Positions 25,001 to 36,600 of a DNA stretch of 64,000 nt are shown here, in pieces. Source of the DNA: Rallus limicola (taxonomy: Eukaryota; Chordata; Aves; Gruiformes; Rallidae); contig JAKCOZ010000001.1 in NCBI GenBank assembly GCA_022605955.1, positions 21,754,146 through 21,818,145 on the forward strand. Direction: 5' to 3'. The notes below the pieces were generated by a model, which was given only the letters and a program-made list of their open reading frames with translations, was not told the DNA's origin and ran no database searches. The position numbers and the translations under genes were made by a program. Every line of letters starts with the position of its first letter. The stretch's first letter is position 1.

Positions 25001-27460
25001 CCATCCTGCAGTCTACGGCATGCAGGGAACGGACCGTGATGTCTCCCTCAAAACGGCCTTGCCCCAGGGCTGTGCTGCTGGTGCCTGGCTCCTTATGGGT
25101 ACGTTTGAACCACAGCTTTAGCCCTGGCCCAGAGGCCTAGATGACCAAGGGTGTTGCATCTATGCATGGATGCTCAATTTTGGGGAGAATGGAAAGAGGG
25201 TGGTAAGCTCAGAGCTAAGCCACCTCCAGAGTACATCCCCATCTGTGCACAGCAGTGGAAAAGCACAACAAGGGGTTGTACCCCCCAGCTCAAATCACAT
25301 CCACCAACTCTCCTCCAAAGGAGCCTCTCATGGGGAGGCCTTTGTGTGAACCAAAGAGGAAGGCAAACCCGTGCACCGGGTTTTAGCAGCTGATCTGTGT
25401 CAAGGTCAGGACCTGCTGGGGCTGTTTTTTTGTTTACCAAATGTGTGGTGATGCCATTTGGCAACAGTATGTAAAAATATGTAAGACCTGAATGGTTCTA
25501 GTTGGTAAAAATATCCCCATTAATTTTCCTATCCTTGGATACATTATCAACAGATGAGAATCTCTAATGTCCTTGGCATTACTGAACCTGAAAGACAATC
25601 AGGGATTGCCACCCTGGGCCAGCCAAGTAGTCCATCAAGTTCAGCATCTTGCCCCTAGAAGAGGCAGAATAACCTGTGCTCTGAACCCAGGCAGCTTTAG
25701 CATTTGCATAGGTATGTCATGCACAGGTTTGGATGTTCCCGTGTCCCCCTCTGTGCTCCACCCACCAGACACAGGGTCAGGACACACCACTGCCATGCTC
25801 AGGCCACAGCCAGTGAGTCCTGCAGACCCCTCCATCAGCCCCTTCCTCTTCTCTTCTGCTGAGGGAATGAGTCTGGTTTATATTTTAAGCTCCTGCATCA
25901 TGCAAGCTTTGATGGACACAGAGTTAAGGCAGGCCCAATGGTGTGGGATAGCTCAGGGTGAAACGGAGAGGGAGGAGAACCCATCAGTGCAGTCTCATGC
26001 AGCAGAGGCTGGTACCACTGCCCCCCATTTCATAGCAAAGGAGAGCGAGGGAGATGGAGCTAACCTGGAGCCACACTGCAGCAAAATGTGATGACAAGAC
26101 ATAAAGCCGTTTCCCTTGCCAGCCTGCTCCTCCCATCTGGTTTTGTCCTCTGCTCTTCTCTGATACTTTTCCACATGTCCTCCATGGCTCTGAGACAGGG
26201 CTCCATGGCTGCTGCTCTGATCAAAAGCAAGGAGGCAAGCTGAGATCACAAAAATCAGTAGCCTTGGAAAGCAGATAACGTCCTCCATCATAAAATAAGG
26301 GAGCAGCGTGGAATTTCAATGACCAGAAACGTATTTTGGGAAAATGTGGTGAGGTTGTTGACTGGGTGCCTAGAATCAAACCCTGAGGGTCGCCATGGCT
26401 AAATAAAAGAAGTGCAAGAAGCAAGTTCAAATGCTGCTCCTGCTGCTGTCTGCACCGCTTGCCTTCTAGCTCTGGTGGTCCAGCTGGAAGCAGCTCCATT
26501 TCTTTACAAGATTTGGTGGTGGTTGGTCTTGTGGTAACTCTCAAATTGAAGCAGGGATGAGACGGCAGCAGGCTTTGCTCCCTCTGCTGTACACAGTCCT
26601 CCAGTGCTGTCCCAGCCGACTTCTCACCCTCAACCACCTCCACCCGCCCTGCATGCCACTCCCCAACGCATTTAACACTCATCCTCTGCTTCATGTTGTA
26701 AACAGAATGCTAATGGGCCGTGAGGCAGCCCTCCTGTTGTCTCAGGCATTTTTCAGTGGGGAGAAAAAATCACCCAAAGCACTGAGGCTGCCTTGCAAAC
26801 AAGGGGGGCCCACAGGAGCCTGGGGTTCACATCCTCTGCAGTGCAGACATGACCATCCTGCTCCATCGGTTGGTCAGCACAGGTTGCTCCCCAGCCTGCT
26901 TTATCTGCCAGCATAGGCATTCTCTGAGCACCCCTAGACATAAGGGCCAGTCTGGCAGAAGCACTTGGCTCTCACTGAAATCCCCAAATAAAAGTTACCT
27001 CTTGCCTTCTCCTTGAGACATCAACAGGAGCAGCCAGGTGTTGAGCCCTGCAATCAAACCCTGCGGTTGGAGAGGTCTGAGCTGGCACCAGCAGCAGCAA
27101 GAGGCAGCGGTTTTTGGGGACTAGCTGTAACAGCAAGTGCAAGGAGGTTATGCCTTCACCCCTCTGGCCCCAGGCTGCTCACTAGTAAGGAACTCCAGGT
27201 GGGCAGATCCAGACGGGAGTTGATGCAGGATCACAGCCTGATGTTTCATTTCCACCTTTGCCAAGGGCTTTGCACGAGTCTCAGCTTCCTTGTGTGGGTA
27301 CCTGGCGACTGACCTGCCTTTGTAAAGCCCTGTCAGGTACAGGGGGCTCCGGATAATGTGACTTCACCTACAGCTTTCCTGGATGCGCTGACAAAAATTA
27401 TGCTGGTCGGGCTGGTGTTCTTACAGCAAAAGCTCAACCCAAGAGATGGATCTGTTAAAA
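13090..27460. other. Upstream non-coding DNA of HIPK2, nothing recognised
   Basis: About 14 kb with no recognisable coding exon on either strand. I looked on the minus strand for the N-terminal and haem-binding regions of thromboxane synthase, which mammalian synteny predicts upstream of HIPK2, and did not find them by eye. Minor items are a 13-bp inverted repeat (19414-19426 with 19485-19497) and a possible old interspersed repeat near 25.6 kb. Confidence 0.5.
25590..25690. repeat. Possible ancient interspersed repeat fragment
   Basis: The stretch CTGGGCCAGCCAAGTAGTCC followed by ATCAAGTTCAGCATCTTG resembles the 'GGTCCATCTAGCCCAGTATCCTG' core of an old, dispersed amniote repeat. The similarity is short and recalled by eye. 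I cannot name the family or give its exact ends. Confidence 0.3.
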
Positions 27461-27466
27461 TAAAAA

Positions 27467-27495
27467 AGGGTGGGGGGTGGGGGGTGGGAAGGGGG
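27467..27495 (+). promoter_or_regulatory. G-quadruplex-prone G tract upstream of HIPK2
   Basis: Five G-runs (GGG, GGGGGG, GGGGGG, GGG, GGGGG) separated by one or two bases lie on the + strand roughly 1 kb upstream of the HIPK2 start codon. The pattern fits an intramolecular G-quadruplex with very short loops, which are the most stable kind. A regulatory role is inference only. Confidence 0.6.
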
Positions 27496-28040
27496 AAGCC
27501 GTAGCTGTCAATCTCAGTAAGTAAATACTTCTTTGATGTGGTTCTTTTTTTAAAAAACAAAAACACAACCCGATTCCTAAAAGCAACAACGTATGTTTAT
27601 TTTAAATGCATCCGCTAAATATTTACACTGCAAGCAAGCTAAACGAAAAAAAAAAAAGGATAAATTGGAACTTTTGTCAGCGAACCAGATTGTGAAATGC
27701 CTTGAGGGAATAGAAGATTTATTTGGGGAGAGGGGGAGAGGTAGGAATTTTCCATGCTATTGTAAAACACGAGCTCAAATTATATGATCCCCACAGCCAG
27801 TGAATTGCAAAGCTTCAATCAGCTGCCTTTTTTATTTTTTTTTCCTTCCTCTCTTTTCTATAAAGGGGGGGGGGGAAGACAGAAGTGTTTCACCAACTTC
27901 TGTTGACTGTTCCTTTTTTCTCCTGATTGAAATGTGTTGTTAAACAAGATCCCACATAATCTCAGCAGAGGGTTTCTCTCGCTCGCTCCCTCTCCTTCTG
28001 GGAAGCCGCGATCAGTGCCATCGGCGCTTGATTATTTGCA

Positions 28041-28166
28041 AACTCCCTTCGCTTTTTTTTCTCCCTTTTTTTTTTTTTTTTTTTTCCCTCCCTCCTCTCC
28101 GTCTCGGTCTCCGTCTCCCTCTCTCTCCCTCCGTCTCTCTCTCTCTCTCCTTTTCTCTCACCCCCA
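28041..28166 (+). repeat. Polypyrimidine tract with long poly-T run
   Basis: About 125 bp almost free of purines on the + strand. It contains a poly-T run around 28065-28085 followed by TCCC, TCTCC and (TC)n units. It lies at the upstream edge of the HIPK2 CpG island. Long frames on the opposite strand (Glu/Arg/Lys-rich) are artefacts of this composition. Confidence 0.9.
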
Positions 28167-28229
28167 GTGCAACTTTTGCAGCCGCCCCGGCACACGCAGC
28201 CATGCCGCGCTGAGAGCAGGGGCACCGCG

Positions 28230-28313
28230 CCAGCCCCCCTCCTTCCCTCCCTCCCTCCTTTCCTCCCTCCCTCTCTCCTTCCCTCCCTCCTTCCCTCCCT
28301 CCCTCCCTCCCCA
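28230..28313 (+). repeat. (TCCC)n / (CCCT)n polypyrimidine tract
   Basis: About 80 bp of CCTTCCCTCCC-type units without purines on the + strand. It contains an approximate mirror symmetry that could form triplex (H-DNA). It lies close upstream of the likely 5' leader of HIPK2. Confidence 0.9.
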
Positions 28314-28379
28314 GCGCCGCCGTCCCGAGCCGGGGGGGCCCCGCCGCCCGCCGCCCCTGTCCGGCCCCGCGCCTCACCC

Positions 28380-28450
28380 CGGCCCCGGCCCGGCCCGGCC
28401 CGGCCCGGCGCCGCCGCCCCCCGCCCGCTCGCCCGCCCGCCCCGGCCGCG
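28380..28450. repeat. CCCGG tandem units and C-rich block
   Basis: Six or so CCCGG/GGCCC units are followed by CCGCC, CGCC and CCCGC groups. On the minus strand this is a dense run of G-triplets with quadruplex potential, placed just before or within the HIPK2 5' leader. Confidence 0.75.
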
Positions 28451-28474
28451 TCGGAGGGCCGGCAGCGGGGCTGG

Positions 28475-28579
28475 ATGTGCCCGGCTCCCCCCGCGCTGAG
28501 GCGGGCAGCGATGCAGAAGGCAGGCGGCAGCTTCGCCTCCGCCGAGAGACACCCGCTCAAGATGGCAGATGTGTGTTGA
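28475..28579 (+). promoter_or_regulatory. HIPK2: 34-codon upstream ORF in the HIPK2 5' leader
   Basis: An ATG at 28475 opens a frame of 34 codons ending in TGA at 28577-28579. Two further in-frame ATGs lie at 28511 and 28562. The frame reads through the section ending ...HPLKMADVC. It stops 68 nt before the HIPK2 start codon and is in a different frame from it. If the transcript starts upstream of 28475, ribosomes meet this uORF first, which would be expected to limit initiation at HIPK2. The transcript start is not known from sequence alone. Confidence 0.55.
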
Positions 28580-28666
28580 GTTTGGGGGGCTGCGATCTCG
28601 CGTCGTTCGTGGCGGCGTTGCCATGAATAACAGGCGTCCTTGCACCGATGGCCCCCATGTACGAAG
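28569..28666 (+). promoter_or_regulatory. HIPK2: Overlapping out-of-frame uORF across the HIPK2 start
   Basis: ATGs at 28569 and 28623 share one frame, which is +1 relative to HIPK2. It has no stop before the donor at 28667, so it runs over the HIPK2 ATG into exon 2. The 28623 ATG has G at -3 (GTTGCCATGA), which is at least as good a context as the HIPK2 ATG (C at -3, G at +4). Such overlap normally reduces use of the main start and favours leaky scanning or a start further downstream. Confidence 0.55.
28648..28666 (+). CDS. HIPK2: HIPK2 exon 1, coding part (N-terminal 6 codons plus 1 nt)
   Basis: HIPK2 is homeodomain-interacting protein kinase 2, a nuclear Ser/Thr kinase of the DYRK/CMGC group that phosphorylates p53 and transcription co-regulators. 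The coding part is ATG GCC CCC ATG TAC GAA G, followed by a strong donor, GAAG/GTAAGC, at 28667. With GT from exon 2 this gives M-A-P-M-Y-E-G. Human HIPK2 begins MAPVYEG and then MASHVQ, with the same phase-1 split of the Gly codon and a very long first intron, so the match is specific despite its length. Val4 is Met here. The exon lies in a large CpG island, as expected. Exon 2 and the kinase domain are beyond the window. HIPK1 and HIPK3 start at the residue equivalent to the exon 2 Met, so this exon adds a short leader unique to HIPK2. The 5' end of the exon cannot be set, but is probably between 28.15 and 28.47 kb. Confidence 0.85.
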
Positions 28667-29027
28667 GTAAGCCCCGGCACGGTACGGCATGGCCCGCCCT
28701 GCCGGCACCCCTCGCCCCGCCGCGGGGGGGTGGTGGGGTGTGTGTGTGTAACTGGGGGTCCCCGGCCGCCCGCGGTTCACCGTCCCCCCGGCGTTGTTGC
28801 GGGGGGGCACCCCCGCCCTGCCCAGCGCCCGGTGAGGAGCGGTGCGAGGCGCGGGTCGCCGCCCGGCTCTGCGTCCCCTTCCCCCCCCCCCCCCCCCGCC
28901 CCCCAGCCTTCCCCGGCCCCGTGGTCCTGGGCACTCGGGCCCCGGCGGGGGGCGGTGGGTGAAGTCCGTGCCGGTGCCGAACAGAACAATGAGGTGGACG
29001 GAGCTTGCCCTGCGCCTCCGTGTGCGT

Positions 29028-29056
29028 CTGCCTGCCTGCCTGCCTGCCTGCCTGCC
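29028..29056. repeat. (CTGC)n microsatellite
   Basis: Seven consecutive CTGC units lie in the CpG island about 360 bp downstream of the HIPK2 donor. The Leu/Pro/Ala/Cys-rich open frames across it are artefacts of the repeat. Confidence 0.95.
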
Positions 29057-30699
29057 AGCCCCTCGCCGCAGTTTCCATTTCCAGGACCGGTCACTCCGTT
29101 CGTTTTGCCGATTTCCCAAGAGTTCCCCCCGCCGGGGCTCTTCTCCGGGGCGCCGAGATGCCGCGGGCAGCGGCGGTAGGGGACGGGGCTGCCGGCACCC
29201 GGCTGTCAGCTTCTCCGGCTTCTCCTTCAGCCCAGCCCGGGCTGCGGCGAGAAGCCCAAGTGCCCCAACTTAGTTTTTTCGGGTTGAAAAAAAATAAAAT
29301 TGGGTGTGTGTGTGGAGAGGTGCGTATTTGAGGGTGGCTGTTTAAAATATATGTGTGTGTATATATATCTCAGGCTTAATTTAAATCCCCTCGCGATGTA
29401 TTTATCCTCCCCCGTCACCCCTCCCGGCTCGGTGCTGACCGGGAGCGTTACATAAACCGGAGGGACATCCACCCGGAGGGCGCGTTATCCCGCCCGGGGA
29501 CCGGTCGGTCCGCGGCGGCAGGGACCCGGGTGCCCGGCGTGAGGGGGAGGGGGGATATGGGGACACGGTACTTTTCTCCCTATGGCGAGGCCGGTAAAAC
29601 TTATCTGAGGAGAAAATCGAGCCCGGGCTGCAGCGCCCGAGAGGAGGGCGCTCGGCGGGCGGTGTAAAGTTACCGGCCCGCTGGGTTATTTCTGGACAGC
29701 CCCGGGCTCACCGGCGGTGCGGAGTTTGGACCCCGCGAGAGGCAGGCAGACAAAGAGGAGCGTTTTCGGCAGCGGAGGGAGGACGGCCGTCCCTCCTCGC
29801 CCTCGCCGCTGCCGGGTACCGGGCTGCCCGAAGCCCGGGGGTGGCGGCGGTGCCGCCGGGGGGAGGGTGGGGGGCACGGAGGGGCCGCGGTGGCGGCTGC
29901 GGGGCCCTGCGCGTCTACGGGTCGGTGCCGGCGGAGGGGCCGCGGCGGGCCCGGGGTGCCGGTCGGGGCCGGCCCGCTAGAGGCGCCCTCTGCCGGCCGC
30001 GCCGCGCCGCCGAGCGGCCTCGGTCCCCGGGCCCGGGCAGCTCCCCCCTGCGCCCGGGCCGCCCCTGGCGCCTCCACTGGCAACGGGGGGGCCTGCCGCG
30101 GGCAGGGAGAGGCCGCCGCCGCCTGGCTGCCGCCACCCGTTCCCGGTCGTAGCGATGGCTCGCGGCCCCGGCGCGTACCTGCCCGGCCCCCGCCTGCGGC
30201 CCCCGCCGGACCGGGCCTTACCCCTCACCGCCACCCCCCCTCCCAACCGGCGCGGCACCGGGCCACCGGCGGGCCGGTGAGGCCTGCGCAGCATCGCACC
30301 GCCCGCCGCTGAGCCTGCCCGGCCCCTCCCGAGTGGGCGCCGCTGGCAGGGTGGGTAATGCGGCGATTCCTCTGAAGTTCGTTCCTCGCCGGGCCGCATC
30401 CCCCGGGCGGGCGGCGGTGCGGGGCGGTGCGGTGCCGTACCCCGCGGCGGGCGGCGGCGCCCGGCGGCTCCGCAGCGGCCGGGGGCGGGGTGAGCCGCGG
30501 GGCCTGCGGTCAGCCCGGCCGCACTCCCCTTCCCGGCGCGCCGCAGCGGTCGCCCGCTGAGCGCCGGCACGGCCGCCTCCCCAGAGCCGGGCAGGGCAGG
30601 GCACGGGTGGGGAGGGGAAGGGAGAGGAGGCCTCGGCCACAGCCAGGGCAGGCAGGGCGCCGGTTTCCTCCCGGGGAGGAGGCGGCTGTGCCGCACCGA

Positions 30700-33600
30700 A
30701 GCGTGCGGTGGAAGTTTAGCGGTTCCTTAGAGCATCCTAACTTCAGCGGCGCCCGTGCTTCTGCCTGACTGGAAAAAGAGAGCGGGTGGAAAAAAATGCC
30801 CTGAAAAGCAACCCCAAAAACCAAATTCCCAGCAGCCGATTCAGAAGGGTCCACGGGCAGCATGCCTTGACCCTCAAAGTAGGTGAATATCCGAAATCAC
30901 AGGAGTCAGTGCCGTAAAGGCCGGTAGGGATTGTTCTATCTGTTGTTTGATGCAGAATGTTTGCGGGTTAAATTGCTCCCTCCTTCGTGGGAGGCGGAGG
31001 AGGGGTTAATGAATGTTTTTCGCCTCCTAGTTGCCATGAGAGGTCCTTAGAATTCCCTACAATATCGCAGCGCTTAGATAAAACTTATCGCAGGGGATGC
31101 GATTTCCTCCTTGGAAGGAGGCAAGGACTGCAATCCTCCCTTAGGAGCCTCGCGTTATGTGCGTAACGTGTCTGGCCTTCCTCTGGAGCATCAGGTACAG
31201 TCAGGCCACTGAGGAGAGCGCAGGAGCCGAGGGGCTGGATTAGCACTGCAGCCGGCAGTCGCCTCTCTGCTCCTGCCCTTGAGGAGTGGTCTCGGGTGGC
31301 AGGCACACACGGCCGCTGCCACCACCTCAAAGCAGGCAAGGGTAGGTGAAACAGTATCTCCACCATACGAATTTCAGAACATAGGCTCTTTGACAGAAAA
31401 GGCGCCCTGGGAGGAAATGTGACACCTCTGAGGCCTTATGAAATGGTTCCAGTAGAAATTTAAGTGAGTGATAACATAGAGCACATGCACAAATTCACCC
31501 GTGATTCTCAACGTGTAGGTGAGGGTGGCGTGTGCGTCCTGAGCAGCTGGCTTAAATACCGGTTCTGGGAAGCAGAACGGTGCCTCACCTGATATTAATA
31601 GGCGAGGCATGATAAATAAGTGAATATCTAGTGTGAAATCCTCCCCCACACACCCTATGCAAGAAGAATTTTCCCATTCGTTCTCAGGAGTTGAGAGTTT
31701 TCCTCTACTAGGTTTTTCTCATTCATTTTTTTTCTGGGTGTTTGCAGAGCTGAGCAGTAAAATGAAGGACATAAAAACCGACCAAGTAAAATAAACCAGA
31801 AATAACATCACTGTACAGTGTTTGACCTGGTTTTTAATTTTAATTGTGAGCCGTATGGGAAAATGTGTTGGGCTTCAAAGCAGGCCTCAGCAGGTGTAAT
31901 CCTGCACGTCCTCGGCTCCCCGGTTGGGATAAACTGATGGCCATGTCCTGCTGAGCATGGAGATGCAGCTTCCTCAGGGATGACTGCATGGGCTTCAGAG
32001 GAGGTGAATGGCTTGAGGCAGGTGAGAGTCCGGTTCTTTGGACTCTCTTCTAGGCAATGTTGCCGTTGCTGTGCAATCACCATCGATGTGCTTGTTGTGT
32101 GACATTGCCTGCTGTGCAGAGAGCAGTCAGGCTCTGTGGACCGAGGGGACCCCATTTCAAGAGGTTTTACTGCTACCGTCACCAGTGCCTGGGCTGTGGG
32201 TAGATTTCTGCCCTGTGTGGGTGTCTCCAGCAATTTCCTGGGTGCTTTGTACTTGGCATCCTTCAGAATTGGGACCAAAAAAAAGTGTTTATACACCTTA
32301 ACCTTTATTTTCTAAACAGTGATCACCTCTGTTTTGGTTTTGTTCCTCTTTGCTTTGCTTCTTACTTATTCCTGACAACTTCGTTGCAACTCACTGTGTA
32401 TTTTTAGCAGCGCGTCGGTAGTTTTCTATGTGGGTGGCTTATGGAATTAATCTTGGTAATATTTGTAAATTGTACCTCTCCACCGATGCTGGTGCTGGAG
32501 CTCAGTGCAGGCAGGGACCTGTCTGCGTGCCGTCCTTGTCACACAAGGGGCTGTGAAGCCTGAAACTCTGACCCTGGATGCATCACAGATCAGATCCCAT
32601 TTAATGCCAGGAACAAGCCAGCCCTGCTGGGTTTTGAACCTGTGAATCGCATGAAACTTGCTCGTCAGGGAGGCGGCACCAGTGAGGCAGCGTAAAGGTC
32701 TTTACCCCAAAGTTCGTGCAGGGAGACGATAACTCAGAGGCGCTTCCTGTTTATGAATTAATAACCAGAACTTGAGCTAAGTCAATACTGGGACCAAGCG
32801 TGTAAGTTTTTATTAGCTCAGGATATGGCTTTAGCCAGGATAACAGGAAGCCCCTTCCAGTTATAATTATTGTTCTTATCATGCTGCAATGTCTAGCGAT
32901 TAAACGGGCTTGAGATGTAATGGGTGAAAAATATGCTTTTATTTTTGGAAACGGAAAGAGCAATGCTGGGACCAGGGGCCAGGGCAAGCAGACAAACAGC
33001 ACCCTTGGACAAAGAGGCAAGCATAGGTACTCGCCACAGTTGTTGGCCCTTGGACTCTGTGCAGCACGTTCCTCTGCATGGCTGTAGCAGATGAGGCAAA
33101 CCCCCTCCTGACTTCAGCTGGACACCTCAGCTGCTTGGGAAAATGAAGTAATTTTTGTTTTCCCGTGCCTCAGTTTCCCCATTTACTCAGTGGTTGCTAC
33201 TTGTCTCCCACTTTCATGTCATGCTTTGAAACTACTGGATGTGTTTTCATCCATGAACCCTGATCGATGTCAGTATTCTACCAATTGGGAACAGCCCAGA
33301 GACCTCTGTGATGCTTGTGAGGGTTTTAAACTTAGGTCAACCTCTGGAAGTCAGACCATTTATTTGGAGGCAGATCATGTACTTGGGTGGCTAAATGAAT
33401 AAGCCTCAGTTTTGGCCAGTTCTCAGCAATGGTGTGTAAAATTATGTGAATATTTGATCAGGATGTTCTGGGAAGTCAAACCATGGAACGATTGCTGGCC
33501 TGCACATGGAGTTCCTGATAGTGGGCCTCAAAGTTGGTGGTGTTTGAACAGTCTTGCCTGCTGTTGAGATCAAGGGCAAGTTCAGTTACCTTCTGCTTGG

Positions 33601-36600
33601 ACTGGGCTAACACCAGTATGATGCCTATTAGACCACTTAGGTGCAGGTGTTGAAGCAACTAGAACAACACATACAATTGGGCAAGACTCCTGAGAAGGGG
33701 AATTTGCAGACATTCAGTGGTGGGCTGACAGCTATTGTGGTGTCCCTCTCCATATATCTGTAGAGTTCAGCTAAGCTGAGACTGGATGTTTTTGAAAGTT
33801 CCACCCTTTTCATCTCTGATCCCAATTTAAGAAGATGCCTAATGTCTGCCTAAAATTAAGCTCACAGGCAGTGCTGCTGACTTAATTAGAATTGTTTATG
33901 TCTTTAAAGCTGGCCACATGCTGAAGTACCTTTCTGACTCATGGCCTCTATATCTTAATCAGTCCATTTACAAAAATGATGTTTCCTCACCCTTACTAGG
34001 AAATCTTTGCCCTCTGAATGTGAAATATTATTTGTTGGGGGTTTTCTTGGTTTTGGAAGGCTAACTGGTGGATAACAAGAAGTAAGAATTAAACGCTATT
34101 CAGAGAAAAGGTTGTTTCTTCAGCTATTGACGTACCCTACTGTGGACCGAGGTGTTTAACAGGAGGCCTTCTCTTTGAAAACTATTCCCCCTAGCAGTAC
34201 AGAGTTCAGCTTTGTTTTGAAAATAAACCCAGGTGGTAATTACACTCCAGATAGGGCATTTAGCAATTTGTCTGTTTTGGGGCGGGGTGGGGGGGGGAGC
34301 AGAGGCAAGGCTCATTACTGCTTCTGCTTGGTTACAGCACAGGGAGCAAGCACTCCTGAAGCTTCCTTCATTTGGCCACATCAGGACCTGAGATCCTTCC
34401 TCTGGAAAGCACAAGTGCATGTGTTTTTGGTTTCAGGTAGCCTTCTGAGTTGGGTAATTTCTATGGCAGAAATCATTCTTCTAAGACTTCCCCATGCAGG
34501 TGAGCAGAGGAGCAGCCTCCATCTCTGGAGGCTGGCAAGGGCACTCCTCACATCATGAAATACCTTGGAGAGCCCAGAGTCAGGGCTAAAAGAATTAAGA
34601 AGCCATGCCATTAGAATGTATTTCTTTATGGAAGTAATAAAGATCTGTAATGGTGTGTGTTTATACAGCTCTGTATATGCTCAAGGTGCTATATAAAGAG
34701 TGGCTGTCTAATCAAGCCACTGACAGAATGGTGCCAAGGAACGGAGTCTTTCACTTATTTGCAGGGGCTGTACAAAATAGCCAGCAACAGGCAAATGTCC
34801 TTGAGATGTGAGCCCCTTGAGCTGTTCCTGGGCTCGATTCTGATTTGGGGATCATAGCGTAGATCAAGGATCAGCACCGCTGAAACCCAGGAAGGTACAC
34901 AGAGGGGAAGCTCTGTCTCTGCGCAGCAAGCCTTAGCCCATTTGTGTTGTATTCTGGAGCAGGAGTTTTATGCTGGGTAAAGGACTGCATAGTTTGCTCT
35001 TGTGATTTTCTTCAGCAGTTCCTGCTGAATGGGACAGCTGCTTGGATAAGCTGAAGCTCACTGTTTATTCATGCCTCGTTCTCTGTCCTGCTCACCTTCC
35101 AGGACCTGTGCTGACATCTGTCTCTGGACGGATGAAGTGAGAGCAATCACTTACAGCTCCTACCCTGAAAAGTGGGAAAGGTCACTCCACGAGGCAGCGG
35201 TATTTGCCAGAGGTTCTTGGGAAACTTAGAAGGGCAGCTGCCTTCCCTGTTCATTATAACCTTTAATCCTTAAAGGCATTATCAAGACCTGGAAAAACGG
35301 TGTTACACAGCAGTACCCTGCAGGCTAATGTCTCCACTGGTTCTAGATGCTGACAGGTTTATCTTGGTCTGTGGGCTATGCTGAAATGCCAATGAAACTT
35401 AGTTCTCACCAGAATCATTGAAATCATAGGGAAGACTTACAAAAAGTTTTGCGAAGCAGGATGTACTATACCAAATGCATGCTTGGCCAGCTTGTTTCCC
35501 AACACCTTGTCCAGTGTATTTCCCATGTACAGAGAGTCCACAGCTTGCCCAACCTTTGTTGTCCTTCACTTTTGTCACTGCAAAGGTTCTACCATCTCTG
35601 TATCTTCCCCTGCTTTGCCTGCTGTGATTTCTTGTCCTTTTTCCACCTTGTGGGTGTGGAAAAACTATTCCTTCCTCTTTGTTTTGTCCGTCCTTGCCTT
35701 AATGTTCCTTAGGCTAGATTCTGTGTCACACACCTCCTTCAGCTTTCTCCCGCATCTTGTTTTCTGCAGCTCCCACCATCCTCCTGTGCTTCTCTGTGCT
35801 GCCTTCAGCTAGTCCTCCTCTGTACCAGGGCTCCTGTGCTGGCCAAGTAGAGCAGAAGTATTCCTTCACGTGTCTTACTGACAGTGCTCCTCTTTGGTTT
35901 AACTTCTGCACCGTGACGTGCGTGTCTAGCCTGTGATGCACCACAGCTCCTAGACCCTGCCTAAGTGGTGTGATGCCTCATGAGCCATTTTTCTGTCCTG
36001 TATGTGGGAGCTAGCCTTTCCTGCCTAAGTATATGATTCTTGTACTAGTCACATTTGAATGTTGTCCCATATCTTCCCATTTGTCGGGATTGTTTTGAAT
36101 ACTAATCTGATTCCTCTAAATTTGCAGTCCATTCTTGCTTTGCCAATTAAAAAAAGGCGCAATCTCTGTTTCTTCACAAAGGTCAGCTTTGTTTTCCAGT
36201 CTGCAGTCCTGAATAGAAAGCACAGAAGAGAAGAAACTGTTTCAAAAAGAATAGGAACAGAGCTTTGCCCCCAGAATATAAAAGAAACTGACCCACCCCC
36301 CATAAAACACTTGCTGTTGTTTTCACACCTGCTATTCTTTTCCTCTCCTTTGGTGCTTTTGAAGTATTCCTGTGAACAGCTGTATTTGCTCTAGTAGTGC
36401 CGGTGCCAAACAAAAGCAGGACCTCACTGCCCTAGGCATGACACTGACACAGGGGTGGATGGTTCCCACCCCAAAGGATTTGCATTTTATGTAGACGAAG
36501 ACACAGGAGGGTGGATTATACAAACCGGCTGGGCTGTTTTGGGAGAGGAAATCACAATGTGTGAGTTTCCTTAAAAAAGGGGAAGTAAATGAGGTCTTAC
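30700..36600. other. Intronic DNA, little of note
   Basis: The CpG content falls away after about 30.7 kb. I see no exon or transposon. One G-rich block at 34279-34299 (GGGGCGGGGTGGGGGGGGGAG) could form a G-quadruplex on the sense strand of HIPK2 pre-mRNA. Confidence 0.6.

Larger units (their letters stand above)
28160..30700. promoter_or_regulatory. HIPK2: HIPK2 promoter CpG island
   Basis: About 2.5 kb of very GC- and CpG-rich DNA, the largest such region in the window. It spans the probable transcription start, exon 1 and the first about 2 kb of intron 1. GC boxes (for example GGGGGCGGGG near 30480) and CCCGG tandem units (28380-28410) are present. There is no obvious TATA box, as is usual for a broad CpG promoter. 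The island is large enough to hold divergent starts. In mammals a TBXAS1 transcript is reported to begin close to HIPK2, so antisense initiation here is plausible but not shown. Many overlapping Pro/Arg/Gly-rich open frames result from the base composition. Confidence 0.85.

Noticed and set aside
25567..26091. 174-codon + strand frame
   Set aside because: It begins inside a possible old repeat, has no recognisable domain, and lacks exon-like context.
1..28000. TBXAS1 (thromboxane synthase) exons expected upstream on the minus strand from mammalian synteny
   Set aside because: I looked for the N-terminal and haem-binding peptides and did not see them. The gene probably lies outside the window, or its exons were missed by eye.
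27962..29119. 385-codon minus-strand frame and other long frames in 27.9-30.7 kb
   Set aside because: They are Arg/Gly/Pro/Glu-rich translations of CpG-island and polypyrimidine DNA, which rarely contains stops. They overlap each other in several frames and show no domain.
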